64,000 bases of DNA from DATENM01 sp045807725 (lineage in GTDB: Bacteria > Acidobacteriota > Blastocatellia > UBA7656), in assembly GCA_045807725.1 (NCBI GenBank), contig JBJMGV010000068.1, positions 1-64,000 on the forward strand. The letters run 5' to 3'. Positions 34,026 through 43,098 of this stretch are shown in pieces. The notes beneath the pieces were generated by a model. That model was not told the origin of the DNA, did no database searches, and worked only from the letters and a program-made list of their open reading frames with translations. Numbering within the stretch: the stretch's first letter is position 1; every line of letters starts with the position of its first letter. Both the position numbers and the translations under genes were made by a program.

Positions 34026-34877
34026 CTAAACCAGTCCTTCGGCGGCGGCGACTAACTCAGCCTCGTAGCGTTCGAGCGCGCCGCGCTCCTGTTCCTGATA
34101 GGCGCGGTTGCGCATGATGAGGTTGTCGAAATCGACTTCGTGGGCGTCGAACTCCGGCCCATCGACGCAGGCAAAGCGCGTCTGGCCCGCGACCGTCACG
34201 CGACAGCCGCCGCACATCCCCGTGCCGTCAATCATCACCGGGTTGAGGCTGACGTAAGTCTTCAGCTTGTGCGGCTCGGTCGTCTTGGCGGCGGCCCGCA
34301 TCATCGGCAGTGGCCCGATGGCGTAGACCGCGCTGAGTTCCCTGCCCTGCTCAATCATCTCCTTGAGCGGATCAATGACCAGCCCGCGTCGCCCGTAGCT
34401 GCCATCGTCTGTGACGACAATCAGCTCGTCGCTTGCGGCGCGCATCTCGTCTTCGAGGATCAACAACTCGCGCGTGCGTGCGCCGATGATCGAGATGACC
34501 CTGTTGCCGGCGGCCTTCAAGGCGCGCGCGATGGGCAATACTTCGGCAGTGCCGACGCCGCCGCCGATGCAGACGACCGTGCCCACTTTTTCTATCGGCG
34601 TCGGGTGGCCGAGCGGCCCGATTACATCCGCAAGCACGTCGCCGGTGCGCATTGAGTTCAGCATCCGTGTCGTCTTGCCGACACCCTGCACAATCAGCGT
34701 GATCGTGCCGCGTTCAACATTCGAGTCAACGATGGTGAGCGGAATGCGCTCGGCAGTCTCGTTGGCGCGCACGATGACGAAGTTGCCGGCTTTGCGTTTG
34801 CGGGCGATCTGCGGCGCTTCGATCACGAAGCGACAGATCGATTCAGCGATTGAGTCCTTTTCTATAATCCTGTTCAC
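34026..34877 (-). CDS. nfnA: Sulfide dehydrogenase-like FAD/NAD-binding small subunit (NfnA)
   Basis: A 283-residue ferredoxin:NADP reductase-like subunit. FAD-binding and NAD-binding parts are followed by VCIGGGVGTAEVLPIARAL, TDDGSYGRRG and a C-terminal [2Fe-2S] site: DGTGMCGGCRVTV and RFACVDGPEFDAHEVDF. In this site an Asp replaces the first Cys, as is normal for NfnA. It is transcribed before nfnB, but a 350-bp repeat cluster intervenes. The Nfn complex reduces two NADP+ using one NADH and reduced ferredoxin (or the reverse). That fits the KorAB ferredoxin producer in the same window. Confidence 0.88.
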   Translation of the reverse strand: MNRIIEKDSIAESICRFVIEAPQIARKRKAGNFVIVRANETAERIPLTIVDSNVERGTITLIVQGVGKTTRMLNSMRTGDVLADVIGPLGHPTPIEKVGTVVCIGGGVGTAEVLPIARALKAAGNRVISIIGARTRELLILEDEMRAASDELIVVTDDGSYGRRGLVIDPLKEMIEQGRELSAVYAIGPLPMMRAAAKTTEPHKLKTYVSLNPVMIDGTGMCGGCRVTVAGQTRFACVDGPEFDAHEVDFDNLIMRNRAYQEQERGALERYEAELVAAAEGLV

Positions 34878-34970
34878 GAGCTACCTCTGTATTTGAGGCC
34901 CTGACCGTGCGGCCTCGATGAACACTGTAAAAGGTCGGCAAGGCGCGCGGCTATGACAGCTATCACGGGT

Positions 34971-34992
34971 GGCTGTGACGGGCGTCACAGCC
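34971..34992. promoter_or_regulatory. CRP-like operator (perfect 9-bp inverted repeat)
   Basis: GGCTGTGAC-GGGC-GTCACAGCC. The core TGTGA-N6-TCACA is the textbook CRP-family half-site arrangement. It lies between divergent nfnA and the nitric oxide reductase gene, so either or both could be regulated. The regulator is not in the window. Confidence 0.55.
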
Positions 34993-35006
34993 GCGTGTTC
35001 AGCCGT

Positions 35007-35020
35007 GTGACTTAAGTCAA
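35007..35020. promoter_or_regulatory. FNR/DNR-like operator upstream of norZ
   Basis: GTGACTTAAGTCAA; the complement reads TTGACTTAAGTCAC. It resembles TTGAY-N4-RTCAA, one mismatch from the FNR/DNR consensus, and the core TGACTTAAGTCA (35008-35019) is a perfect palindrome. It lies 72 bp before the norZ start codon, a plausible activator position for a nitric-oxide-responsive CRP/FNR protein. Confidence 0.5.
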
Positions 35021-35091
35021 CGCGCTATCACCCGCACTGGCGTAAGCTCCTGTCTTGAAGGGTGAGAGATCACAACCGGGAAAGGAATCAT

Positions 35092-37383
35092 ATGGAATAT
35101 AAACGTCTGTGGATCGTGTTATGTGTGGTGGTCGTCGCCTCGTTCGCCGTGTTGGGCGGCGTCGGAACCCGTCTCTTATCGAACGCGCCGCCGATACCTG
35201 AGCGCGTCGTCACTTCTGATGGTCGCGTCTTATTCGACAAAGAAACGATTCAAAATGGCCAGAACGTCTGGCAGTCTATCGGCGGACAGGAGTCCGGCTC
35301 AATCTTCGGGCACGGCTCTTATGTCGCACCCGACTGGACGGCGGATTACCTGCATCGTGAAGTAACCTTCGCGCTCGACAAGTGGGCCGATCAGTATGGC
35401 AAGTCTGACTTTGCGGCGCTGTCTCTCGATCAGCAGGCGATCTTGAAAGCGCGCGCTGAGTCCATCTTTCGCACCAACACCTATGACGCCGCAACCGGCA
35501 CGCTGACCATAGACCCTGTGCGCGCCGCCGCCTTCGATAAGCTGTCGGCTTATTACGCCGACGTATACGAAAAAGGCCGCACAGAATACGCGATTCCGCA
35601 CGGCGCATTGACCGACGCGACCAGGCAAAAGCAGATGGCCGCGTTCTTCTGGTGGACGGCCTGGGCCGCGTCAACCAACCGTCCCGGCTCGACCGTCAGC
35701 TACACCAACAACTGGCCGCACGAGCCGCTCGTCGCCAACGTGCCGACCTCAAGCGCCATCGTCTGGAGCATCATCAGCTTCATCCTGTTGCTGGCGGGCG
35801 TCGGCGCGCTGGTCTGGTACTTCAGCTCGCGCGAGCACGAACCCGCGCCGGCAGATGTGCCGAACAACGACCCGCTGCTCGGCTTTCAAGCGACGCCTTC
35901 GCAGCGCGCGACGGTTAAATACTTTCTCGTCGTCACGGCATTGATCGTCGTGCAAATCCTGCTCGGCGCAATCACCGCGCATTACGGCGTCGAAGGCGAC
36001 GGCTTCTATGGCATCCCGCTCGCTAAGATTTTGCCTTACGCCATCACGCGCACGTGGCACACGCAAGTCGGCATCTTCTGGATCGCTACGTCGTGGCTGG
36101 CCACCGGCTTATTCATCGCGCCGGCAGTCGGCGGCATCGAACCCAAAGGCCAGCGGCTCGGCGTCAACCTCTTGTTCATCGCATTGTTGATTGTCGTCGT
36201 CGGCTCGATGGCGGGCGAGTGGCTGGGCATTCAACAGAAGCTCGGCAACGCGTGGTTCTGGTTCGGCTCGCAAGGCTACGAATATGTTGACCTGGGCCGC
36301 TTCTGGCAGATTCTGTTGTTCGGCGGCCTGTTGTTCTGGCTCTGGCTGGTGTGGCGCGCGTTGAAACCGGCGTTGAAGATCAAGAGCGAATCGCGCCCGC
36401 TGCTGTTGTTGTTCCTGGTGTCGAGCATCGCCATCGCGCTCTTCTACGGCGCGGGCTTGATGTACGGCCAGCGCAGCCATCTGGTGACGGCGGAATACTG
36501 GCGCTGGTGGGTCGTTCACCTCTGGGTCGAAGGTTTCTTTGAAGTCTTTGCCACCGTCGTCATCGCCTTCCTCTTCGTTCGTTTGAAACTGCTGTCAGTG
36601 CGGTCAACGACTAAAGCCGTGTTGTTCTCGACCGTGATCTTCCTGGCCGGCGGCATCATCGGCACGTTCCATCATCTCTACTTCGCCGGCACAGGTAACG
36701 CGGTTATGGCTCTGGGAGCCGTTTTCAGCGCGCTCGAAGTCGTGCCGCTGGTCCTGATCGGGCGCGAGGCGTGGGAGAACATCAAGCTGTCGCGCACGAA
36801 AGAATGGCTCGTGAATTACCGCTGGCCGATCAACTTCTTCGTCAGCGTAGCGTTCTGGAATCTGGTCGGCGCGGGACTGTTCGGCTTCCTGATTAATCCG
36901 CCGGTGGCGCTCTACTATATGCAGGGCTTGAACACGACGCCTGTGCACGGCCACACCGCGTTGTTCGGCGTCTACGGCATGCTCGGCATCGGCTTGATGC
37001 TGTTCACGCTGCGGACGTTGAAGCCGGGCCGCGCCTGGAAAACCTGGCCGCTGAAGTGGGCCTTCTGGTCAATCAACGCGGGCCTGGCGCTGATGGTGTT
37101 GATGAGCCTGTTGCCGATTGGCTTAATGCAGACGTGGGCGTCGGTCGAGCACGGCACGTGGTACGCGCGCTCTGCCGAGTTCTTGCAGACCGGCTTGATG
37201 CAGAACCTGCGCTGGCTGCGCGGCCCCGGCGACGCGCTGTTTGCGGTAGGCGCGTTGTTCCTGGGCTGGTTCGTCTTCAATCTCTTCACGGGCCGCTCGT
37301 TTGAGAAGCCGACTGAAGTCGAGTCACGCGACACCCGGCGTCGTCCGCAAGTAGGCCGCGCTGAAGCATACTCAGGCGACTAA
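35092..37383 (+). CDS. norZ: Quinol-dependent nitric oxide reductase (qNOR)
   Basis: A 763-residue membrane enzyme that reduces NO to N2O with electrons from quinol. The N-terminal 250 residues form the NorC-like extension with no haem c site (GQNVWQSIGGQESGSIFGHGSY). The following NorB-like region has 12 or more transmembrane helices and conserved His residues, for example WHTQVGIFWIAT, VEGFFEVFATV, GTFHHLYFAGTGNA and PVHGHTALFGVYG; these include ligands for haems b and b3 and FeB. The ATG at 35092 has AAAGGA; an earlier in-frame start is not supported. It stands alone and is preceded by CRP- and FNR-like sites. Confidence 0.95.
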   Translation: MEYKRLWIVLCVVVVASFAVLGGVGTRLLSNAPPIPERVVTSDGRVLFDKETIQNGQNVWQSIGGQESGSIFGHGSYVAPDWTADYLHREVTFALDKWADQYGKSDFAALSLDQQAILKARAESIFRTNTYDAATGTLTIDPVRAAAFDKLSAYYADVYEKGRTEYAIPHGALTDATRQKQMAAFFWWTAWAASTNRPGSTVSYTNNWPHEPLVANVPTSSAIVWSIISFILLLAGVGALVWYFSSREHEPAPADVPNNDPLLGFQATPSQRATVKYFLVVTALIVVQILLGAITAHYGVEGDGFYGIPLAKILPYAITRTWHTQVGIFWIATSWLATGLFIAPAVGGIEPKGQRLGVNLLFIALLIVVVGSMAGEWLGIQQKLGNAWFWFGSQGYEYVDLGRFWQILLFGGLLFWLWLVWRALKPALKIKSESRPLLLLFLVSSIAIALFYGAGLMYGQRSHLVTAEYWRWWVVHLWVEGFFEVFATVVIAFLFVRLKLLSVRSTTKAVLFSTVIFLAGGIIGTFHHLYFAGTGNAVMALGAVFSALEVVPLVLIGREAWENIKLSRTKEWLVNYRWPINFFVSVAFWNLVGAGLFGFLINPPVALYYMQGLNTTPVHGHTALFGVYGMLGIGLMLFTLRTLKPGRAWKTWPLKWAFWSINAGLALMVLMSLLPIGLMQTWASVEHGTWYARSAEFLQTGLMQNLRWLRGPGDALFAVGALFLGWFVFNLFTGRSFEKPTEVESRDTRRRPQVGRAEAYSGD

Positions 37384-37411
37384 TCTCTGCGAATCTGATT
37401 ACCACTCACGC

Positions 37412-37445
37412 AAAGCGGCTGGCTCATCACGGGCCAGCCGCTTTT
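37412..37445 (+). terminator. Rho-independent terminator of norZ
   Basis: A 10-bp stem AGCGGCTGGC/GCCAGCCGCT with a 9-nt loop is followed by TTTT. It begins 31 bp after the norZ stop codon. Confidence 0.8.
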
Positions 37446-37656
37446 ACGATCATTGACCCGTCACCTCAGTTATTCAGTTGAGTTATAAAACCCTCTCTTG
37501 AGCACGACGAGAAAAAGACACGCGCTGCTTGTCTTTAGAAGGCTAACCGTGATGGCTAATCATTGACGCCTTCATTCCAAAGGACTACGATGAATCCGCA
37601 GCCGCCTGCTTAGGCTCGCTGCAGCCTGAGAGTTGCAGATGGGGCACTTCAAGGAT

Positions 37657-37678
37657 AAACCGGACATCCGCCGGTTTT
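37657..37678 (+). terminator. Hairpin with T-run before VWA gene
   Basis: AAACCGG pairs with CCGGTTTT around a 7-nt loop, 18 bp before the VWA start codon. It could attenuate the following gene. Nothing else in 37446-37696 is recognisable. Confidence 0.35.
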
Positions 37679-37696
37679 CAGAAACGGAGGCTGTAG

Positions 37697-39928
37697 ATGA
37701 AAAGGCAACTTTCAAGGGCATTCTTTTTCTTCTTCTGTTTGTGCGTACTCGCCTGGCCTTCACGGTCAGCCGGTCAGCAACCCAGCAATCAATCTTCCAC
37801 TCCGAAACAGCAGAGTACCCAGGCTGCCTCACAGAAAGACAAAGAGGATGTCGTGCGCATCTCGGTCACGCTGGTTCAGGTGGACGCGGTGGTCATCGAC
37901 AAAAAAGGAAGATACGTTACTAACCTCAAGCCGGACGATTTTGAAATCAGCGAAGACGGCAAGCGGCAGTCGATCACCAATTTCTCGTATGTAGAAACCC
38001 AGCCGGCAACGCCGCAGTCGAATCGGTCAGAGCCGGGAATGCCGCCGGTTCCGCTGCGGCCCGAGTCCGTGCGGCGGACGATTGCCCTGGTCGTCGATGA
38101 CCTCGGTCTGTCCTTCGAGAGCGTCGCTTACGTGCGCAGCGCCTTGAAGAAATACGTCAGCGAACAGATGCAGCCGGGCGATCTGGTGGCCATCATTCGC
38201 ACCAGCGCAGGCATCGGCGCGCTGCAACAGTTCACCAACGACAGGCGCGTGCTCAATGCCGCCATCGAGCGCATCCGCTGGAACGCCTTTGGCCGCAGCG
38301 GCGTCACATCTTTTGCGCCGGTCGGGGGATCACAGGGAAGAAGCATCATCTCCGGCAGCGAAGACACCGACCCTCAGAAGGAAACGCTCGAACAATTCCG
38401 CGAAGAGTTGTTTACGGTCGGCACGCTCGGCGGAGTGAACTTCGTCATTCGCGCGATGCGCGAATTGCCGGGCCGCAAATCGGTCCTTCTCTTCTCGGAC
38501 GGCTTCCGGCTCTTTTCCGACACGCGTGGCGATTTGAGCAACCGCGTTTTTCAGGCCGTGCGGCGATTGACAGACCTGGCCAATCGCGCCTCGGTGGTCA
38601 TCTACACCATGGATGCGCGCGGCTTGCAAACGGCGGGATTAAACGCCGCCGACCGCACGAATACGATGGGGAACACCTTGTCTCGCGGCGGGATGATCCC
38701 TGAGGTTCGCACCAGCATGGAGCCTGAAGAGATTCGCAATCAGGAGCGGATGCGGCATCAGGAGTTATTCAACACGCAGGATGGCTTGCATTATCTTGCT
38801 GACCAGACCGGCGGTTTCTTCATCCGCAACACGAACGACCTGAACAGCGGCATCCGCCGTGTGCTTGATGACCAGCGCGGCTATTACCTGCTCGGTTACG
38901 TGCCGGAGGCGTCGTCATTTCGCGCCAAGAGCAGCGGCGTGCCGTTTCATAAGATCAGCGTCAAGGTGAAAGATTCAAGCCTGCAAGTGCGGTCGCGGAC
39001 CGGGTTCTATGGCGTCTCCGACGAGATGCTGCGGCCCAAAGCGCAGGCCCCGGTTCAGCAATTGCTCGCGGCGCTCACCTCGCCGGTCGCGTCGGGGGAG
39101 ATACGCCTCAAGCTGACCTCGCTCTTCGGCCATGATCGAAAGGCCGGCGCCTTCGTCCGCTCGATGCTGCACATAGACCCGAGCGGAATCACATTCACCA
39201 ATGAACCTGACGGACAGCACAAGGGGGTGATTGACATCGCCGCCTTCACCTTCGGCGATAGCGGAGAGGTGATCGACCACGAAAGCCGCGAATACACCTT
39301 CCGCGTGCCGGATGCGGAGTTCAATCAATTCATGCAGCACGGCCTGCTTTACAACGTCACTGTGCCCATTAAGAAGCCGGGCGCTTATCAATTGCGCGTC
39401 GCCGTGCGCGACGTGGCGTCAGCGAAGACCGGGTCGGCCAATCAATTCATCGAGGTGCCCGATGTCGCCAAAAAGCGGCTGGCGCTTTCAGGTCTCGTAG
39501 TCGGCGGCAGCGACCCGGCCAGGCAAACCCGCAAGCGGCCCGTAGAAGTAGTCAATGCTACGGAAGGCAAGGCTGACGATAGCGATGTCGAGAGCGGCCC
39601 TTCCGTGCGCGTACTCCGGGGCGGCATGCATCTCAATTACGGGCTGGCGGTTTATAACGCCACGGTGACGGCTGCGTCGGGACGCCCGCAGCTCGAAGTC
39701 CAGGTGAGGGTGTTGCGCGACGGCAAAGTCATCTACACCAGCCAGCCCACCGCCGTTGATCTCACCGGACAGACGGACTGGAAGCAGGTGGTCGCGGGCG
39801 GCAAGCTGCAATTCGGAACTCAGTTAGAGCCGGGCGAATATGTGTTGCAGGTCATCATCACAGACCGGCTGGCAAAGGAAAAGTACAACAGCGCGACGCA
39901 GTGGATTGACTTTGAGATCGTGAAGTAG
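37697..39928 (+). CDS. Secreted VWA-domain protein (VWFA-related Acidobacterial type)
   Basis: A 743-residue exported protein. The signal peptide is MKRQLSRAFFFFFCLCVLAW. Next comes a ~60-residue segment VVRISVTLVQVDAVVIDKKG then LKPDDFEISEDGKRQSI, the hallmark N-terminus of the VWFA-related Acidobacterial family. The VWA-like domain contains ALVVDDLGLSF, LVAIIRTSAGIG, GRKSVLLFSDGF and DARGL. The D-x-S-x-S metal motif is changed to D-D-L-G-L-S. A C-terminal beta-rich part (about 450-743) follows. These proteins are diagnostic for the phylum; their role is unknown, perhaps adhesion or protease-inhibitor-like binding. Confidence 0.88.
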   Translation: MKRQLSRAFFFFFCLCVLAWPSRSAGQQPSNQSSTPKQQSTQAASQKDKEDVVRISVTLVQVDAVVIDKKGRYVTNLKPDDFEISEDGKRQSITNFSYVETQPATPQSNRSEPGMPPVPLRPESVRRTIALVVDDLGLSFESVAYVRSALKKYVSEQMQPGDLVAIIRTSAGIGALQQFTNDRRVLNAAIERIRWNAFGRSGVTSFAPVGGSQGRSIISGSEDTDPQKETLEQFREELFTVGTLGGVNFVIRAMRELPGRKSVLLFSDGFRLFSDTRGDLSNRVFQAVRRLTDLANRASVVIYTMDARGLQTAGLNAADRTNTMGNTLSRGGMIPEVRTSMEPEEIRNQERMRHQELFNTQDGLHYLADQTGGFFIRNTNDLNSGIRRVLDDQRGYYLLGYVPEASSFRAKSSGVPFHKISVKVKDSSLQVRSRTGFYGVSDEMLRPKAQAPVQQLLAALTSPVASGEIRLKLTSLFGHDRKAGAFVRSMLHIDPSGITFTNEPDGQHKGVIDIAAFTFGDSGEVIDHESREYTFRVPDAEFNQFMQHGLLYNVTVPIKKPGAYQLRVAVRDVASAKTGSANQFIEVPDVAKKRLALSGLVVGGSDPARQTRKRPVEVVNATEGKADDSDVESGPSVRVLRGGMHLNYGLAVYNATVTAASGRPQLEVQVRVLRDGKVIYTSQPTAVDLTGQTDWKQVVAGGKLQFGTQLEPGEYVLQVIITDRLAKEKYNSATQWIDFEIVK

Positions 39929-39958
39929 CAAAGGACTTTGACGAATTCGGCTCCGTTT

Positions 39959-39988
39959 ATCAGGGGAGCGATGCGGCGCTCCCCTGAT
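39959..39988. terminator. Bidirectional terminator between VWA gene and pntB
   Basis: A perfect 12-bp stem ATCAGGGGAGCG/CGCTCCCCTGAT with a 6-nt loop lies between two convergent stop codons. Confidence 0.8.
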
Positions 39989-39990
39989 AA

Positions 39991-41361
39991 TCACACTTCC
40001 TGCACGGCCTGCACCAGTTTCGTCAGCGACGACTTGGCATCGCCGTACAACATTCCCGTGTTCGGCTTGAAGAAGAGCGGGTTCTCGATACCGGCGAAGC
40101 CTTTGCCTTTGCCGCGCTTCAAGACGATGACCGAATGCGAGCGGTCAACTTCCAGTATCGGCATTCCGGCTATGGGGCTTTGCGGGTTGTCGCGCGCATC
40201 GGGATTGACCACGTCGTTTGCGCCGATGACGACCGCGACATCAGTCGACTGGAACTCCGGGTTGATCTGCTCAAGCTCGTACAACTGCGAATAGGGCACG
40301 TTAGATTCGGCGAGCAGCACGTTCATATGACCGGGCATGCGGCCCGCCACCGGGTGAATCGCGTACTTGACGCTGACGCCGCGCTTTTCAAGCAAATCCC
40401 CCAACTCGCGCACGGCGTGTTGCGCCTGCGCCGTCGCCATTCCATAGCCCGGCACAAAGACGACCTGGCGAGCGTAGGCCATCTGCACGGCTACGTCTTC
40501 GGGCTGCACTTCGCGCATCACGCCTTCGGTCTGCGTGGCGGCGACCGCCGATTGCGAGCCGAACGCGCCGAACAAGACATTGGTCACCGAACGGTTCATC
40601 GCGCGGCACATCAATATCGACAGGATGAATCCCGAAAAGCCATCGAGCGTGCCGGCAATAATCAACACGTTATTCGATAAGGCAAAGCCTGTGGCCGCCG
40701 CCGCCAATCCCGCATACGAATTCATCAGCGACATCACGACAGGCATATCCGCTGCGCCTATCGGCAGCACAAGCAAAACACCAAACACAAAGGCGAGGCC
40801 GACCATTGCGTAAAACGCCGCGCCGGTTGTCGGCACAAAAAGCAGGTAGACGAACAACCCGACCATCACGACAAAGAGTGTGATGTTAAAAACATTCTGC
40901 CCCTTGTAAGTGATCGGCGTGCCGCGTATCAAATCCTGTAGCTTGACGAAAGCCATCAAGCTGCCGGTCACGGTCAGGCTGCCGAGCATTACTTCGAGTC
41001 CGAGCGCCGTCATCTTGAACGCGCCGAGCGCCTCGGCGTGCCGCGAGTATTCCGAGATGCCGACGAGCGACGCGGCCAGCGCGCCGAAGGCATGCGACAG
41101 CGCCGTCCGTTGCGGCATCGCCGTCATCGGCATCCAGATCGACATCGCCGCGCCGATCACCGAGCCGATGACGAGGCCGGCGATGATCCACTCGAAGCTG
41201 ACGATCTCGCGGCGCACGAGCGTGCCGACGATGGCCGCAAGCATGCCGATGGCGGCGAGGTTCATGCCGCGCCGCGCCGTGTCCGGGTGGCTCAGGCTCT
41301 TGAGGCCGAAGATGAATAAGATGGAGGCAAGCAGGTAAGTGATCTCGCTGAAGTAGCTCAT
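39991..41361 (-). CDS. pntB: NAD(P) transhydrogenase subunit beta
   Basis: A 456-residue membrane subunit of the proton-translocating transhydrogenase. It has about nine transmembrane helices with the conserved LPIGAADMPVVMSLMNSYAGLAAA region. The NADP(H)-binding domain III has VVFVPGYGMATAQAQH, PVAGRMPGHMNVLLAE and VVIGANDVVNP. Together with PntA it uses the proton gradient to reduce NADP+ with NADH. It overlaps the upstream gene by 4 bp (41358-41361), giving translational coupling. The gene is complete. Confidence 0.96.
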   Translation of the reverse strand: MSYFSEITYLLASILFIFGLKSLSHPDTARRGMNLAAIGMLAAIVGTLVRREIVSFEWIIAGLVIGSVIGAAMSIWMPMTAMPQRTALSHAFGALAASLVGISEYSRHAEALGAFKMTALGLEVMLGSLTVTGSLMAFVKLQDLIRGTPITYKGQNVFNITLFVVMVGLFVYLLFVPTTGAAFYAMVGLAFVFGVLLVLPIGAADMPVVMSLMNSYAGLAAAATGFALSNNVLIIAGTLDGFSGFILSILMCRAMNRSVTNVLFGAFGSQSAVAATQTEGVMREVQPEDVAVQMAYARQVVFVPGYGMATAQAQHAVRELGDLLEKRGVSVKYAIHPVAGRMPGHMNVLLAESNVPYSQLYELEQINPEFQSTDVAVVIGANDVVNPDARDNPQSPIAGMPILEVDRSHSVIVLKRGKGKGFAGIENPLFFKPNTGMLYGDAKSSLTKLVQAVQEV

Positions 41362-41750
41362 CCGCGTCGCTTCGTCTCCTTTTCGGCAGTATCCGTTTCG
41401 GTTGGTTTCTTGCGGAACATTCGCAGCATACGGTCGGTGATCATAAAGCCGCCGACGACGTTGGTCATCGCGCTGACGACGGCGAGAAAGCCTAAGATGG
41501 TGCTCGTGCGGTTGTAACCGCCGCCGGCTGTGACCAGCGCGCCGACTACGGAGATGGCTGAGATGGCGTTGGTCGCCGACATCAGCGGCGTGTGCAGCAA
41601 CGGCGGCACGCGCGAGATGACTTGATAACCGAGAAACGCGGCCAGCGCGAAAACATAAAGCGCGCCGATGAACATCTCAGGACTCATCACGGAATGGCTA
41701 TCGGCTGCCGATTCGGCAAGCGCGAGGATGAAGATGAAGGTCTCGAACAT
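41358..41750 (-). CDS. pntAB: NAD(P) transhydrogenase subunit alpha, membrane part
   Basis: A 130-residue protein corresponding to the C-terminal membrane segment of PntA, here a separate polypeptide (three-subunit arrangement, as in Rhodospirillum). It has about four helices: FVFALAAFLGYQVISRVPP, LHTPLMSATNAISAISVVGA and a final ILGFLAVVSAMTNVVGGF. The NAISAI segment is conserved in this subunit. Overlap with pntB and a 51-bp gap from the soluble alpha subunit indicate one operon of three genes. Confidence 0.94.
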   Translation of the reverse strand: MFETFIFILALAESAADSHSVMSPEMFIGALYVFALAAFLGYQVISRVPPLLHTPLMSATNAISAISVVGALVTAGGGYNRTSTILGFLAVVSAMTNVVGGFMITDRMLRMFRKKPTETDTAEKETKRRG

Positions 41751-41801
41751 AGAATCAGCCTCTAGTGTTTATTCGACAAGGCGTGGGTTATGTAGCCCGC
41801 G

Positions 41802-42938
41802 CTACTTTCCCGCAAGCGCCGCCGCAACCCGCGTGTTCACGGCCTTGCCGTCGTGCGCGACGCACGAAGGACCGACGATGTCGTCGTTCATATCAATCAC
41901 CAGCGCGCCGTCTTTAATCAACGGACTCAGAAACGCGGTGACGTTGCGCGAATACAACTGGCTGGCGTGAACGGCAACAGTAGCGGCAAGGTTCAACGGC
42001 GCGAGAATCTGAACGCCTTCTCGCAAGACATCTTCGCCGGGTTGCGTCGCCGCGCAGTTGCCGCCCGTCGAAGCGGCGAGATCAACGATCACCGAGCCGC
42101 GCTTCATTGCGGCGACTGCTTCATCGGTGACGAGCAGCGGCGCGCGGCGTCCGGGCACTTGCGCCGACGTGACGATCACGTCCGCCGTCGTCGCCGCTTT
42201 AGCGATCAAAACGCGCGCCCGGTCCATTGCCTCTTCTGTAATCTCTTTCGCATAACCGCCGACGTCTTCGGTCTGTATGCCGCTCAGGTCCAATTCGAGA
42301 AAGGTCGCGCCCAGTGACTTCACTGCTTCGCCGGCGGCGGCGCGTATGTCGAAGCCTTCGACGACCGCGCCCAATCGCCGCGCTGTCGCAATGGCCTGAA
42401 GTCCGGCGACGCCCGCGCCCAGCACCAGCACGCGCGCCGGCGGCACAGTACCCGCCGCCGTCGTCAACATCGGGAACATACGCGGCAAACGCTCTGCCGC
42501 CATCAACACGGCCTTATAGCCAACAATCGTCGCCATGGAAGAGAGCGCGTCCATCATTTGCGCTCGCGTCGTTCGCGGCACCAGCTCCATCGCAAAGGCG
42601 GTCAGGCCGCGCTCGATAAACGGGCGCATCCCTTGCGGCTCATCGAGCGGGCGCAGGAAGCCGATGACGACCGCGCCCGGCTTCAACTGGCTGATTACTT
42701 CGGCGGGCGGCACATTGACCGCTGCCAGCACGTCAGCGGACTGGAGCAGCGCGGCGCGATCCGCTGAGACTTCCGCGCCCGCCGCTTTGTAACTTTCATC
42801 GCTCGCGCCGGCATCGCGGCCCGCGCCGCTTTCGACGGCGACGGTCGCTTTCAACGCCGCGATTTTCTTGACCGATTCAGGCACGAGCGCGACGCGCGAT
42901 TCTCCGGCCTGCGATTCTTTGAGGACGACGACCTGCAT
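41802..42938 (-). CDS. pntAA: NAD(P) transhydrogenase subunit alpha, NAD-binding part
   Basis: A 378-residue soluble domain I that binds NAD(H). It begins MQVVVLKESQAGESRVALVP, shared with alanine dehydrogenases, and continues with SGAGRDAGASDE, PLDEP, RTTRAQMMDALSSMA and the Rossmann motif VLVLGAGVAGLQAIATARRLG. EGFDIRAAAGEAVKSLGA and VDLAASTGGNC complete the family pattern. It is first in the pntAA-pntAB-pntB operon. The 160 bp upstream hold no recognised motif. Confidence 0.96.
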   Translation of the reverse strand: MQVVVLKESQAGESRVALVPESVKKIAALKATVAVESGAGRDAGASDESYKAAGAEVSADRAALLQSADVLAAVNVPPAEVISQLKPGAVVIGFLRPLDEPQGMRPFIERGLTAFAMELVPRTTRAQMMDALSSMATIVGYKAVLMAAERLPRMFPMLTTAAGTVPPARVLVLGAGVAGLQAIATARRLGAVVEGFDIRAAAGEAVKSLGATFLELDLSGIQTEDVGGYAKEITEEAMDRARVLIAKAATTADVIVTSAQVPGRRAPLLVTDEAVAAMKRGSVIVDLAASTGGNCAATQPGEDVLREGVQILAPLNLAATVAVHASQLYSRNVTAFLSPLIKDGALVIDMNDDIVGPSCVAHDGKAVNTRVAAALAGK

Positions 42939-43098
42939 TCAGGCTCCTTTGTCGGTGAACGATTCAGACCAACACCCGACCGCCGGCACGGAGACCTGCG
43001 GCGGGCGTCGCTGCATTGTAACAGGAAGCGGCTGGATGTTTAACCCGCGTGAAATCCCATTCCCTTCACTCGTATCGAGTCAGGATGTAACCGCACAC

